Shown here in pieces: positions 7,484-15,624 of a DNA stretch of 29,304 nucleotides (positions within the stretch are counted from its first letter, which is position 1; each line of letters starts with the position of its first letter). The notes under the pieces are model-generated. The model ran no database searches. It had not been told where the DNA came from and saw only the letters and a program-made list of their open reading frames with translations. A program made the translations under genes and the position numbers. The DNA is from WHSV01 sp050694055 (GTDB lineage Bacteria; Actinomycetota; CADDZG01; WHSQ01), in the NCBI GenBank assembly GCA_050694055.1, contig JBOGWX010000117.1, positions 1 to 29,304 on the forward strand, read 5' to 3'.

Positions 7484-9581
7484 CAGATTCGCCGTCCCAG
7501 TCGCTCGCGGACCACACCTCTCCGGACCAGGACTTGCCGGCCCACAAGGCATCGCTCCACGACTTGCCCGACCACGACTTGCCGCTCCACGACTTGCCGG
7601 ACCAGGATTTGCCGGACCAGGATTTGCCGGACCACGACTTGCCGGACCACGACTTGCCGCTCCACGACTTGCCGCTCCACGACTTGCCGTTCCAGGTTCC
7701 GCCCGTCCACGCGGAACCGCTCCAGGACTTTGCAGCCCACGACTCCGCATCCCAGGGGTTGCCGAAGATGTCAATCTCGCCTTCGAGCTCGCTGCCGTCC
7801 TCGATGAGCCTCGCCGAGCCGCGGGCCGCGTCCAGTGAGCCGAGCCCGGTGGCGAGCTCGTGGTCTTGAACCGCTTGGGGAGTCGGGCGATCCCGCAACT
7901 TCTTCATGTCGAGCACTCCGGCTCCCTGACACGCCGGCGAGGCATCGGGTAGCTCGTTGGCGGTCGAGACCATGAGCTCCTTGACCTGATCCGGCGTGAT
8001 GTCCGGGCGTTGCTCGATCAACAACGCGGCGGCGCCGGACACCACGGCCGCCGCCTGGGAGGTGCCACTACCCCTGAAGAACCGATGGGTGACGCGCGCT
8101 CCGGGATGCAACTCATCTACCGTCGAGGAGGGATTCCGAAGGCTGACCACCGACCTGCCGGGCGCTACCAGATCGGGCCGGCGCAACTCGTCCCCACAGC
8201 TCGAGAACGCCGGGACCGTGTCGTCGGACAACGAGGTTGTTCCGTTGCTGTCCGATGCTCCCACCGCCAAGACGTAGGGGTCGTACGCCGGATTGTTCAG
8301 CTTGGCGGAGCCGTATCCTCCATTTCCTGCCGCCACGACGACCACGATGCCCTTGCGCCACGCGACCTCGGCCGCGTAAGCGAGGGGGTCCAGCCTGTAG
8401 TCCTGGGTACCGTCGGTCCCGAAGGACAGATTCAAGACTCTGATGTTGAGACCACGCTCGTTGCGATGCTGGACCACCCAGTCGATCGCGGCGATCACCT
8501 GGCTGACGTCGGTGGCGCCGTTCGAGTCGGCGACCTTGACATTGACGATGCGCGCGTCGGGGGCCATACCTACGAAGTCATCAGAGTGGCCCTTCTGGAT
8601 GAGAGACGGCGCGTCCTCATCGCGCCCCGCGATGATGCCGGCCATGTGGGTGCCGTGGCCGTAGGTGTCGAGATGGCGCAAGAAGGGGATCGGCGACTCG
8701 AACGACACATCGACGCCGTTTACGACCTTACCGGGAGTCACTAGCCCGTCAACCGGAACCACTCCGGAGTCGATCATTGCAACGCCCACGCCCTTGCCGG
8801 TCAAGCCCTCGTCCCAGAACTCCCCCGCGCCCGTGATCTCCTGCGCGATCGAGTACATGGACGAGGCATCGTCCTTGGGGTCGTAGGAGCCGTAGTCGCC
8901 GTCTCCCTCGTCGTCGTCGTCACGGCGGTCGCGGTCTCGGCGGTCGTCGTCATCGTCGTCATCGTCGTCGTCACGGCGGTCGCGGTCTCGGCGGTCGTCG
9001 TCATCGTCGTCGTCGTCGTCATCGTCGTCGTCGTGACGGCGGTCGCGGTCTCGGCGGTCGTCGTCATCGTCGTCGTCGTCATCGTCATCGTCGTCGTCAT
9101 CATCGTCGTCGTCGTCGTCGTGACGGCGGTCGCGGTCTCGGCGGTCGTCGTCACCGTCGTCGTCACCGTCGTCGTCGTCGTCGTGGTCGAGCAGCTCGAT
9201 TCGTGCATTGGGCGTGATCGAAGCGACCGCCGGCGTCAGCGCCAAGCGGTCCACCTGGTCACGAGGCATCTCCACCTCGAACGAGTGAATGATCCCCAGA
9301 CGCCTCACAACCCGACCGTCGAGGTATTGGATCGACTCCCGCACCTCGGGACCGGCGCCCTCGAGATATCTGACGATCACCGACACGGAGGGTGCCTCGG
9401 CGCGGGCCTCTGCCGGAGGCAGAGTCATCAGCGACATCAGCATGGCGGAGACGAGAGCCAGGATGCCCACGAGGACCCGCTTGGGACCCGAGTCACCCCA
9501 ACTGACGGCGAGTGCGAGCCCGCCTTCAGACTTTCCAGCGTGAGCCGGCGATTCCGAACGAGTGAATGAAATTATGCGCAT
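7473..9581 (-). CDS. Secreted subtilisin-like (S8) protease with Asp/Arg insert and Trp-pentapeptide tail
   Basis: A 702-residue exported serine protease. The signal sequence core lies at about 35-60 after a long N region, with likely cleavage near AEARA. An inhibitor-I9-like propeptide follows (about 65-130). Residues 132-226 are almost only Asp, broken by four RRDRDRR blocks (147-153, 176-182, 197-203, 214-220). The S8 catalytic domain covers about 240-590, with Asp271 (MIDSG), His309 (YGHGTHMAG), oxyanion Asn420 (AAGN) and Ser508. The serine motif is GTSQAAAV where most subtilases have GTSMAAP. Residues 608-695 carry Trp every fifth residue, 18 in all, mostly SGKSW. The ATG at 9581 has no clear Shine-Dalgarno sequence, so the start is less certain than the frame. 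The acidic insert suggests calcium or cation binding, and the tail suggests wall or matrix attachment; both are inferences. Confidence 0.92.
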   Translation of the reverse strand: MRIISFTRSESPAHAGKSEGGLALAVSWGDSGPKRVLVGILALVSAMLMSLMTLPPAEARAEAPSVSVIVRYLEGAGPEVRESIQYLDGRVVRRLGIIHSFEVEMPRDQVDRLALTPAVASITPNARIELLDHDDDDDGDDDGDDDRRDRDRRHDDDDDDDDDDDDDDDDDDDDDRRDRDRRHDDDDDDDDDDDDDRRDRDRRDDDDDDDDDDRRDRDRRDDDDEGDGDYGSYDPKDDASSMYSIAQEITGAGEFWDEGLTGKGVGVAMIDSGVVPVDGLVTPGKVVNGVDVSFESPIPFLRHLDTYGHGTHMAGIIAGRDEDAPSLIQKGHSDDFVGMAPDARIVNVKVADSNGATDVSQVIAAIDWVVQHRNERGLNIRVLNLSFGTDGTQDYRLDPLAYAAEVAWRKGIVVVVAAGNGGYGSAKLNNPAYDPYVLAVGASDSNGTTSLSDDTVPAFSSCGDELRRPDLVAPGRSVVSLRNPSSTVDELHPGARVTHRFFRGSGTSQAAAVVSGAAALLIEQRPDITPDQVKELMVSTANELPDASPACQGAGVLDMKKLRDRPTPQAVQDHELATGLGSLDAARGSARLIEDGSELEGEIDIFGNPWDAESWAAKSWSGSAWTGGTWNGKSWSGKSWSGKSWSGKSWSGKSWSGKSWSGKSWSGKSWSGKSWSDALWAGKSWSGEVWSASDWDGESGSP
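7497..7760 (-). repeat. 15-bp coding repeat array (xGKSW pentapeptides)
   Basis: The 3' end of the protease gene is a 15-bp repeat array. Nine nearly identical NGKSW/SGKSW units occupy 7557-7691, and degenerate units flank them on both sides (ESW, AKSW, SAW, GTW, ALW, AGKSW, EVW, SDW). Trp TGG recurs at exactly 15-bp spacing 18 times. Third-position differences among units show the array is not a very recent expansion. Confidence 0.9.
8904..9188 (-). repeat. Low-complexity Asp/Arg coding repeat
   Basis: GAC/GAT runs are interrupted by four nearly identical copies of the coding block for RRDRDRR, followed by runs of Asp of variable length (about 4 to 22). The DNA therefore has trinucleotide repeats within a longer imperfect repeat, a structure prone to length change by slippage. 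The reading frame is maintained throughout. Confidence 0.85.
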
Positions 9582-9885
9582 GGGTTTTTATCGAGACCCG
9601 ATCGGGGATCCTGGATGGTTCAAACGAGCCATTTTTTTCCACACGTAAGGACTAGCCCGCTCTCCGGCGGCACCGGTGGAGGCGGCACGCTCCGGCCCTG
9701 AGGTGTCGTCTCACGCGCCCCTCAGGGTCCAGGAGTCTCTTTTTTACGGGCGAGAAACGGCCGTGAAACACGCCCGAAACAGAGCGGCCTCAGCCTGTCG
9801 TCAGTTCCGCAGCCGGTCATGCAGCGTGGCACGACTAGATGAATCGTCTCGGTCGTAAGACCACCGACCAGAAGGGAGCTGGCGT
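9582..9885. other. 304-bp divergent control region between protease and amt
   Basis: No gene is seen here. It separates the minus-strand protease from the plus-strand ammonium operon. Visible elements are an inverted repeat CCCTGAGG/CCTCAGGG (9696-9703 and 9720-9727, 16-nt loop), a T run at 9740-9745, the GlnR-like array at 9743-9780, and a T tract near 9631 in AT-richer sequence upstream of the protease. AGAAGGGAG about 10 nt before ATG 9886 is the amt ribosome binding site. I cannot assign convincing -35 hexamers; TAGATG at 9836 is a possible amt -10. Confidence 0.6.
9743..9780 (+). promoter_or_regulatory. GlnR-type nitrogen operator upstream of amt
   Basis: Four 5-mers are phased at exactly 11 bp: TTTAC (9743-9747), GAAAC (9754-9758), GAAAC (9765-9769) and GAAAC (9776-9780), each separated by 6 nt. 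The known actinobacterial GlnR box is gTnAc-n6-GaAAc, repeated with n6 spacing. Here the b-sites are perfect, and the a-sites differ from GTnAC by one base each. The location, 106 bp before the ammonium transporter start, is where GlnR activates amt in Streptomyces and relatives. GlnR itself is not in the window. Confidence 0.65.
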
Positions 9886-11199
9886 ATGGATACGGGCGAC
9901 ACCGCTTTCGTCCTGATGTCCTCGGCACTCGTCATGTTCATGACCCCGGGGCTGGCCTTGTTCTACGGGGGGATGGTGCGAGCCAAGAACGTGCTCGGCA
10001 CGGTCATGCAGAGCATGTTCGCTCTCGGACTCATCTCAGTGCTGTGGGTACTCGCGGGCTACACGCTGGCGTTCGGTCCCGACAAGGGGGGACTGATCGG
10101 AGGGCTGGACTTCCTCGGCTTCGCGGGAGTCGGACAGGAGCCCAACGCCGAGCTCGCTGGGACGATTCCGCACATCGTCTTTGCGCTGTTTCAGATGATG
10201 TTCGCCATCATCACGCCGGCACTGATCACGGGTGCGTTCGCCGAGCGCATGAAGTTCACGGGCTACGTTGCGTTCAGCACGTTGTGGCTTCTGTTCGTCT
10301 ACGCTCCCGTCGCCCACTGGGTGTGGGCTCCGGGAGGTTGGATCAGAGAGATGGGAGCACTCGACTTCGCCGGGGGCACGGTCGTGCACATCAATGCAGG
10401 CATTGCAGCACTGGCGGCGGCCGTCATCGTCGGCAAGCGACGCGGCTTCGGTAAGGAGGCCATGGTCCCGCACAACCTGACCATGACCATGCTCGGAACG
10501 GGCGTGCTGTGGTTCGGCTGGTTCGGATTCAATGCCGGGAGTGCACTCGGTGCCAACGGGCTGGCCGCCTCCGCCTTTCTTGCAACCAACCTGGGCGCAG
10601 CCGCAGGAGCGTGCGGGTGGGCGCTACTCGAGATGCGACGCGACCAGCGACCCACCACCCTGGGCGTGGCGTCGGGTGCCGTAGCCGGCCTGGTCGCCAT
10701 TACTCCTGCGGCCGGATTCGTCGGCCCCCTTTCGGCAATGGCCATCGGTCTGGTAGCCGGCGTCATCTGTTCGTGGGCCGTGAGTCTCAAGTTCCGGTTC
10801 GGTTACGACGACTCGCTCGACGTCGTAGGGGTTCACCTCATCGGCGGAATGATCGGTGCCCTCCTGACCGGAGTCTTCGCCGACACCGCGATCAACCCCG
10901 CCGGGGCCGACGGCTTGGCGTTCGGGGGAGGCACTGCCCTTCTCGGCAGGCAGCTTCTCGCCGTGGTGGCGACGCTCGTCTTCTCGCTCATCGTGAGCCT
11001 GCTGCTCCTGAAGCTGGTGCAGGCAACCGTCGGATTGAGAGTGACAGAGGAAGAGGAGATCAACGGCCTCGACCTGGCCCAACATGCGGAGGTCGGTTAC
11101 TCGCTCGTGGAGGGGGGCGGCTCCATCACCGTGCCGGAGCCGGCGGGAGCCACGCCGTCGCCCTCGGCGGCACGCGTCCCACAAGGGGGTGAGGCCTGA
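9886..11199 (+). CDS. amt: Ammonium transporter Amt
   Basis: A 437-residue Amt/Mep/Rh channel that moves ammonium across the cytoplasmic membrane. About 11 hydrophobic segments are visible, and no cleavable signal peptide is evident. Family landmarks are MTPGLALFYGGMVRAKN (about 19-35), AFAERMKF, the signature DFAGGTVVHINAG with pore His168, and GVHLIGGMIGALLTG with pore His317; the two His match the conserved twin-His pair of AmtB. The C-terminal cytoplasmic tail begins near 380 and contains LRVTEEEEINGLDLAQHAEVGY, the conserved part that GlnK contacts, followed by a Pro/Ala/Ser-rich end. The TGA stop overlaps the glnK ATG (TGATGA), so translation is coupled. Expression is probably nitrogen-controlled through the GlnR-like array upstream. 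Confidence 0.96.
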   Translation: MDTGDTAFVLMSSALVMFMTPGLALFYGGMVRAKNVLGTVMQSMFALGLISVLWVLAGYTLAFGPDKGGLIGGLDFLGFAGVGQEPNAELAGTIPHIVFALFQMMFAIITPALITGAFAERMKFTGYVAFSTLWLLFVYAPVAHWVWAPGGWIREMGALDFAGGTVVHINAGIAALAAAVIVGKRRGFGKEAMVPHNLTMTMLGTGVLWFGWFGFNAGSALGANGLAASAFLATNLGAAAGACGWALLEMRRDQRPTTLGVASGAVAGLVAITPAAGFVGPLSAMAIGLVAGVICSWAVSLKFRFGYDDSLDVVGVHLIGGMIGALLTGVFADTAINPAGADGLAFGGGTALLGRQLLAVVATLVFSLIVSLLLLKLVQATVGLRVTEEEEINGLDLAQHAEVGYSLVEGGGSITVPEPAGATPSPSAARVPQGGEA

Positions 11200-11537
11200 T
11201 GAAGGTAGTCGTCGCGGTCGTCAAGCCCTTCAAGCTGGATGAGGTGAAGGAGGCGCTCGCCGACGTCGGCGTGAGCGGCATGACGGTGACGGAGGTGCGT
11301 GGACACGGCCGCCAGAAGGGTCACACGGAGGTGTACCGTGGCGCCGAGTACACGGTCGACTTCGTCCCGAAGACGCGCGTCGAAGTCGTGGTCGACGACG
11401 ATCACGTCGAACAGGTCGTCAAAGCCATCATCGAGGCGGCGCGCACCGGCTCGATCGGTGACGGCAAGGTCTGGGTTACTCCCGCCGATCAGGTCACAAG
11501 GATTCGAACTGGCGACAAAGGCTCAGACGCTCTCTGA
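11199..11537 (+). CDS. glnK: PII nitrogen signal protein GlnK
   Basis: A 112-residue PII protein, the standard length. It binds ATP/ADP and 2-oxoglutarate and plugs Amt when nitrogen is sufficient. The T-loop signature YRGAEY includes Tyr51, the residue modified by GlnD (uridylylated in proteobacteria, adenylylated in the actinobacteria studied). The second signature TGSIGDGKVWV (about 83-93) and the RTGDKGSDAL ending are intact. The start overlaps the amt stop by one base. The order amt-glnK-glnD is the usual actinobacterial operon, which supports the GlnK name over GlnB. Confidence 0.96.
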   Translation: MKVVVAVVKPFKLDEVKEALADVGVSGMTVTEVRGHGRQKGHTEVYRGAEYTVDFVPKTRVEVVVDDDHVEQVVKAIIEAARTGSIGDGKVWVTPADQVTRIRTGDKGSDAL

Positions 11538-11604
11538 GCTGCGGGTCGCCCGCCCGGCCCCCCTAACGCACGGCGGGATCGTCGCAGAGCAGCGCGCGGC
11601 CGGC

Positions 11605-13977
11605 ATGGACCGCGCGCTGCTGGCGCTGGCGGAGGAAACGATCTCGGTCGATCGCCGCATCGCTCTGGTCGCGGTGGGAGGCTACGGACGCGGTCATCTC
11701 TCGCCCCACTCAGACATCGACCTGTTGATCCTGGCGGCCAACGGCGAGGAGGACGTCGACGTCTCGAGACTGCGGGCCTTCAGCTACTCGTTATGGGATG
11801 CGGGCTGGCAGGTTGGGCATGCGTTGCGCTCCCCTACTCAGGCGGTCGAGTTCGCCAAGAGGGATCTGTTTACCGCCACCTCACTCCTGACGACGCGCTT
11901 CATCGCAGGCGATCCCACCACCAACGAGGACTTCGAGACGCGCCGCGACCGCTGGCTGAGACGGCACAGGGCAGCTCTCCTACGGCGCGTCCTGGAAGAT
12001 ATCCGGCGTCGTCACCGAGAGTCCGAGCGAGCCGGATGGGCGCTGGCGCCCGATCTCAAACAAGACACGGGGGGCCTGCGCGACGTTCACGCGCTCGACT
12101 GGATGCTAAGAATCGAAGGTCGTTCCGAGCCAGACGGACGGCTCGCGCATGAGCGCGGGGTCCTGCTGGCGGCCCGTGAGGGCCTCCACGCCGCGTTGCG
12201 CCGGAAATCCGACAAGCTCCACATCGAGCTGCAGGCCGAGGTAGCCCGCCGGCTTGGGTTCGACCCGGGGGACGGCGTCGATGCCATGATGACCGAGGTT
12301 CACGCGGCCGCCCGAGTCGTCGAGTACGTCGTCACTCGCGCGATGGAGGACCTCTCGCAGCGAACGCTCGGGGGGCCGCGCCGGTCCGGTCACAGCAGAG
12401 TCATCACGCCGGGCATACGGCTCGAGGACAACACCCTGAGGTTCACCGCTGCCGACGCCGGCACCGCCCGGTCGCTCGAGCTCCTCGCGGCCCACGCTCG
12501 GACCGGCACCCGCATCGCCGGGCCTGCTCTCGATGCCATGGCGTCCGCTTTTGCCCAGGCTCGACCCGCCCGGTGGACACCTGCGCAGAAGGATGCCTTC
12601 TTCGACGTGCTCCGCGGTCGCAATGCCCCCGCCGCCCTCGAGTTACTCGAGCATCTCGGCGGATGGAGGGTGCTCATGCCCGAGTGGTCACACATCCGTG
12701 GGCGTCCGCAACACGATCCGTACCACCGTTTCACGGTCGACGGTCACTCCATCACCGCAGTCGGCGAGCTGACCCGCTGCCTCAGCGAACCGGTGCCGGC
12801 CAACCATGCACTGGCGATCGGCGATCTGGAGACTCTGTACCTGGCCACCCTGCTGCACGACATCGGTAAGGGTTCGGGTCGCAACCACAGCATCGAAGGT
12901 GCCGGGATCGCGGCGGATGTGGCGCGGAGAATGGGACTGACCGGAGCACAGATCGCCGAGGTCGCCGGGCTGGTCCGCCACCACCTGTTACTGCCCGACA
13001 CGGCCACGAGACGGGATCTCGACGACGGCTCAGTCATCAGGGCCGTGGTCGAGCTGGCCGGTGATGACCGGCGGCTCCGGCAGCTCTACCTGCTCGCGGT
13101 CGCCGACGGGCGGGCCACCGGCCCGCACGCATGGAACGAGTGGAAGGCTTCGCTGGTGGCCGACCTCGTGACCCGAGCCCTCGTTGCGCTCGAAACGGGA
13201 GACGTGCCGCGCGACGGACGGGTGGAGGACGCGGTCCGCAGGCTCGAAGCCTACGAACCGGCCCTGGCGGCATGCTCCGAACGAGTTCTGGCGACCCTTC
13301 CCCCCTCCTACCTTTCGTCGACGCCGGTGCCCTGCATGGCCGACGAGGTCAGATTGCTTACGGCCGGAGTGGGGCCCGGGCAAGTCCACGCTCGTTACGA
13401 CCACCGTGCCGAGCCGGGGCATAACAACCTGACGGTCTGCGTCGCCGACCGTCCCGGTACCCTGGCGCGCGTCGCCGGGGTGCTCGCCCTGAATCGGATC
13501 GACGTGCTCGGAGCGCGCGCCTACAGCACCAGCGACGGCCTGGCTCTGACCCGGGTCTCGGTATCGGCGCCGGACGAAGCGGTCGGGAAACAGTGCCTCG
13601 CCGACCTCGAGGCTGCGTTCTCCGGCCGGCTTGCCGTGGATGCCCGCATGCACACGAAGGTTGGCGACTACGCGGTGGGCGCTCCGGTGCTCCCCGACAT
13701 CCGCCTGCCCGACGATGTGTCCGAAACCTCGACGGTCGTGGAGGTCCGTGGACCCGACGCGCTCGGTCTGCTCTACGCCATCGCCTCGGGACTTGCAGAC
13801 CTCGATCTGGACATCCACGTCGCCAAGGTCGACACCCTCGGTGACCGGGTCGTAGACGTCTTTTACGTCCGCACCCCATGGGGCTCTAAGCTGTCCGGAG
13901 GCCAGATCGAGGAGGTTCCCAGAGCCATACTCCACCGCGTCAGGGGTCTCTTCGGGTCGCCGGCCGGGATGGAATAG
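11605..13977 (+). CDS. glnD: PII nucleotidyltransferase / PII-removing enzyme GlnD
   Basis: Modifies and demodifies PII in response to nitrogen status. From ATG 11605 it has 790 residues. Domains: nucleotidyltransferase with VAVGGYGRGHLSPHSDIDLLIL near the N terminus and GGLRDVHALDW; HD phosphohydrolase with LLHDIGKGSGRNHS (about 415); two C-terminal ACT domains (from about 605 and 709) that sense glutamine. The start is uncertain. The nucleotidyltransferase motif falls only about 20 residues from this ATG, whereas characterised GlnD proteins have roughly 60 residues before it. The frame is open upstream and the residues ahead of the ATG look GlnD-like (TLSELRVARPA...), so translation may begin inside the end of glnK, for example at GTG 11458 or a rare CTG codon. 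ATG 11605 is the most conservative choice. Confidence 0.9.
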   Translation: MDRALLALAEETISVDRRIALVAVGGYGRGHLSPHSDIDLLILAANGEEDVDVSRLRAFSYSLWDAGWQVGHALRSPTQAVEFAKRDLFTATSLLTTRFIAGDPTTNEDFETRRDRWLRRHRAALLRRVLEDIRRRHRESERAGWALAPDLKQDTGGLRDVHALDWMLRIEGRSEPDGRLAHERGVLLAAREGLHAALRRKSDKLHIELQAEVARRLGFDPGDGVDAMMTEVHAAARVVEYVVTRAMEDLSQRTLGGPRRSGHSRVITPGIRLEDNTLRFTAADAGTARSLELLAAHARTGTRIAGPALDAMASAFAQARPARWTPAQKDAFFDVLRGRNAPAALELLEHLGGWRVLMPEWSHIRGRPQHDPYHRFTVDGHSITAVGELTRCLSEPVPANHALAIGDLETLYLATLLHDIGKGSGRNHSIEGAGIAADVARRMGLTGAQIAEVAGLVRHHLLLPDTATRRDLDDGSVIRAVVELAGDDRRLRQLYLLAVADGRATGPHAWNEWKASLVADLVTRALVALETGDVPRDGRVEDAVRRLEAYEPALAACSERVLATLPPSYLSSTPVPCMADEVRLLTAGVGPGQVHARYDHRAEPGHNNLTVCVADRPGTLARVAGVLALNRIDVLGARAYSTSDGLALTRVSVSAPDEAVGKQCLADLEAAFSGRLAVDARMHTKVGDYAVGAPVLPDIRLPDDVSETSTVVEVRGPDALGLLYAIASGLADLDLDIHVAKVDTLGDRVVDVFYVRTPWGSKLSGGQIEEVPRAILHRVRGLFGSPAGME

Positions 13978-14006
13978 CCCCCCAAGAGCTGGGTATCGGA
14001 GGTCAG

Positions 14007-15566
14007 ATGTCACAAGAAGGTGTGAGCGCGCGCCTGGTTTCGGGTCGCTACTCCCTGCAAGAGACCCTGGGCAAGGGAGGCATGGGCACGGTATGGGCGG
14101 CCGAGGACACCCTGTTGAAGCGCCAGGTAGCAGTCAAGGAAGTAAAGCTTCCCGCAGCGATTCCGCTCGCCGAGAGGGAAGCGGTCAAAGCGCGCGCCAC
14201 GCGTGAGGCTCGAGCGGCCGCCCAGCTCAGCCACCCCAACGTGGTCACCATCTTCGACGTCGTCGAGGACGAAGGTACCTACATCGTCATGGAGCTCGTC
14301 GAGGCCCCCACCCTGTCCGAGACGGTGCGGCGCGACGGACCGCTCGAGCCAGGCGACGCGGCTCGTATCGGTATCGACGTGCTCGATGCGCTCGAGGCCG
14401 CTCACAGCAAGGGCATCGTTCACCGTGACGTGAAGCCCGGAAACGTCATGTGTCCGCCGAATGGGCGCGGCAAGCTCGCGGACTTCGGCATCGCCTCTCT
14501 CAAGGGTGACCCGAAGATCACCACCACCGGGATGATCATGGGCTCACCTTCGTTCATGGCACCGGAGCAAGCGAGTGGTGAGAAGGCCGGACCGGCGACG
14601 GATCTCTGGTCGCTGGGGGCAACGCTCTACTTCGCAACCGAGGGGGTGCCTCCTTTTGACAAGGGGCAGCCGATACCCACTCTCACCGCCGTGGTCCACG
14701 ACGAGGCACCGACGCCACAGGGAGCAGGCGTGCTGGGGCCGGTCATCGCCGCACTGATGAGCAAGGATCCCGGCGAGCGGCCCGACCCGACCACCTTGCG
14801 GACCATGTTGGTGGACGTTACGGAGGGTCGCCGGGCCGACGTCTCGACGCAGGTCTATGACGCTCCCGCTCCCCCTCCAGCTCGGCCCGAAACTCGCCCG
14901 GCCCCCGAAGCCCTGTCGCCCACCACGCGCGCGGTCACTCCCGATCGCAGAGGACGAGGGGCGCTGGTCGCGCTGGGGCTGATCGCGCTGGCGGTGGTGG
15001 GGGGATTGCTCTTCTTCGGTCTGGGCGGAGCCGATGAGCCCGAGGGCGAAGCTCCGCGCGCCGAGCAAGACCGGGGGCAGGGCGGCGGCGACCCAGACGA
15101 GGATTCCGGGCGGCCGGACATCGGCGAGACCACCACCTTCAGGGCGGGCGATACCGGATACGGCGTCGAGGTCCCTGCGACCTGGGAAGAGCGCCCTCAA
15201 GCCGAGACCCGGATCGACCTCGTGGATCCCGAGACGGGCAACTATCTGCGCGTCGAGTGGACCGATCAGCCGGGCGACGACGCCCTCGAAGCTTGGGAGG
15301 CCCAGGAGGATTCCTACGCGCCCTCCCACGAGAACTACCAGCAGCTTCAGATGGAGGAGGTCGACTTTCAGGACTCGCCCACGGCGGCACTGTGGGAATA
15401 CACCTGGACCGAGGGAGATGCCGAGCTGCACGCCTACAACCTCGGCTTCGTGACCGGCGAGGAGGACTACGGCTTCGCCCTCAACTACGTGGCAGACGAA
15501 GACACCTGGGAGGAATCCCAACCCCTGTGGGACAACTTCATGGAAACCTTCGGCCCCCTAGAGTAG
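14007..15566 (+). CDS. Transmembrane Ser/Thr protein kinase (Hanks type)
   Basis: A 519-residue membrane kinase. Kinase domain residues 14-270: Gly-rich loop GKGGMGTVW (22-30), catalytic Lys44 in VAVKEVK, catalytic loop HRDVKPGN (139-146), DFG (159-161), and the activation segment ending in GSPSFMAPEQ. A Pro-rich linker (about 285-310) leads to one transmembrane helix (318-340). An acidic low-complexity stretch and an extracellular domain of about 150 residues follow, ending in ETFGPLE. PASTA repeats of PknB/StkP are absent. The outer domain (GYGVEVPATWEERPQ...) resembles the small lipid- or PsbP-like sensor domains seen on other actinobacterial kinases, but I cannot name it. ATG 14007 follows GGAGGT at only 3 nt, a tight spacing. 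The 29-bp gap after glnD allows co-transcription. Confidence 0.92.
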   Translation: MSQEGVSARLVSGRYSLQETLGKGGMGTVWAAEDTLLKRQVAVKEVKLPAAIPLAEREAVKARATREARAAAQLSHPNVVTIFDVVEDEGTYIVMELVEAPTLSETVRRDGPLEPGDAARIGIDVLDALEAAHSKGIVHRDVKPGNVMCPPNGRGKLADFGIASLKGDPKITTTGMIMGSPSFMAPEQASGEKAGPATDLWSLGATLYFATEGVPPFDKGQPIPTLTAVVHDEAPTPQGAGVLGPVIAALMSKDPGERPDPTTLRTMLVDVTEGRRADVSTQVYDAPAPPPARPETRPAPEALSPTTRAVTPDRRGRGALVALGLIALAVVGGLLFFGLGGADEPEGEAPRAEQDRGQGGGDPDEDSGRPDIGETTTFRAGDTGYGVEVPATWEERPQAETRIDLVDPETGNYLRVEWTDQPGDDALEAWEAQEDSYAPSHENYQQLQMEEVDFQDSPTAALWEYTWTEGDAELHAYNLGFVTGEEDYGFALNYVADEDTWEESQPLWDNFMETFGPLE

Positions 15567-15624
15567 GCGCGGCCCCTCAATTCGTATCCCTCTCGAAGGA
15601 CTCCGAAACCACCCGGCGAACTCT

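Noticed and set aside
7497..7760. Regular repeat array that might be mistaken for a CRISPR or intergenic satellite
   Set aside because: The period is exactly 15 bp with no spacers, and it stays in frame within the protease gene, encoding Trp pentapeptides.
9033..9569. Plus-strand frame with long Val/Ile runs opposite the protease gene, looking like a membrane segment
   Set aside because: The Val/Ile runs are the complement of Asp codons (GTC/ATC opposite GAC/GAT). It is antisense to a coherent S8 protease.
9696..9745. Inverted repeat CCCTGAGG/CCTCAGGG followed by a T run, considered as an intrinsic terminator or riboswitch
   Set aside because: The T run starts 13 nt after the stem and no gene ends upstream on that strand. 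No known riboswitch core is recognisable, so it is only mentioned within the control region.
11299..11604. Using ATG 11299 as the start of glnD
   Set aside because: It would overlap glnK by 239 bp, and residues encoded there are Arg/Ser-rich shadow sequence of the PII gene.
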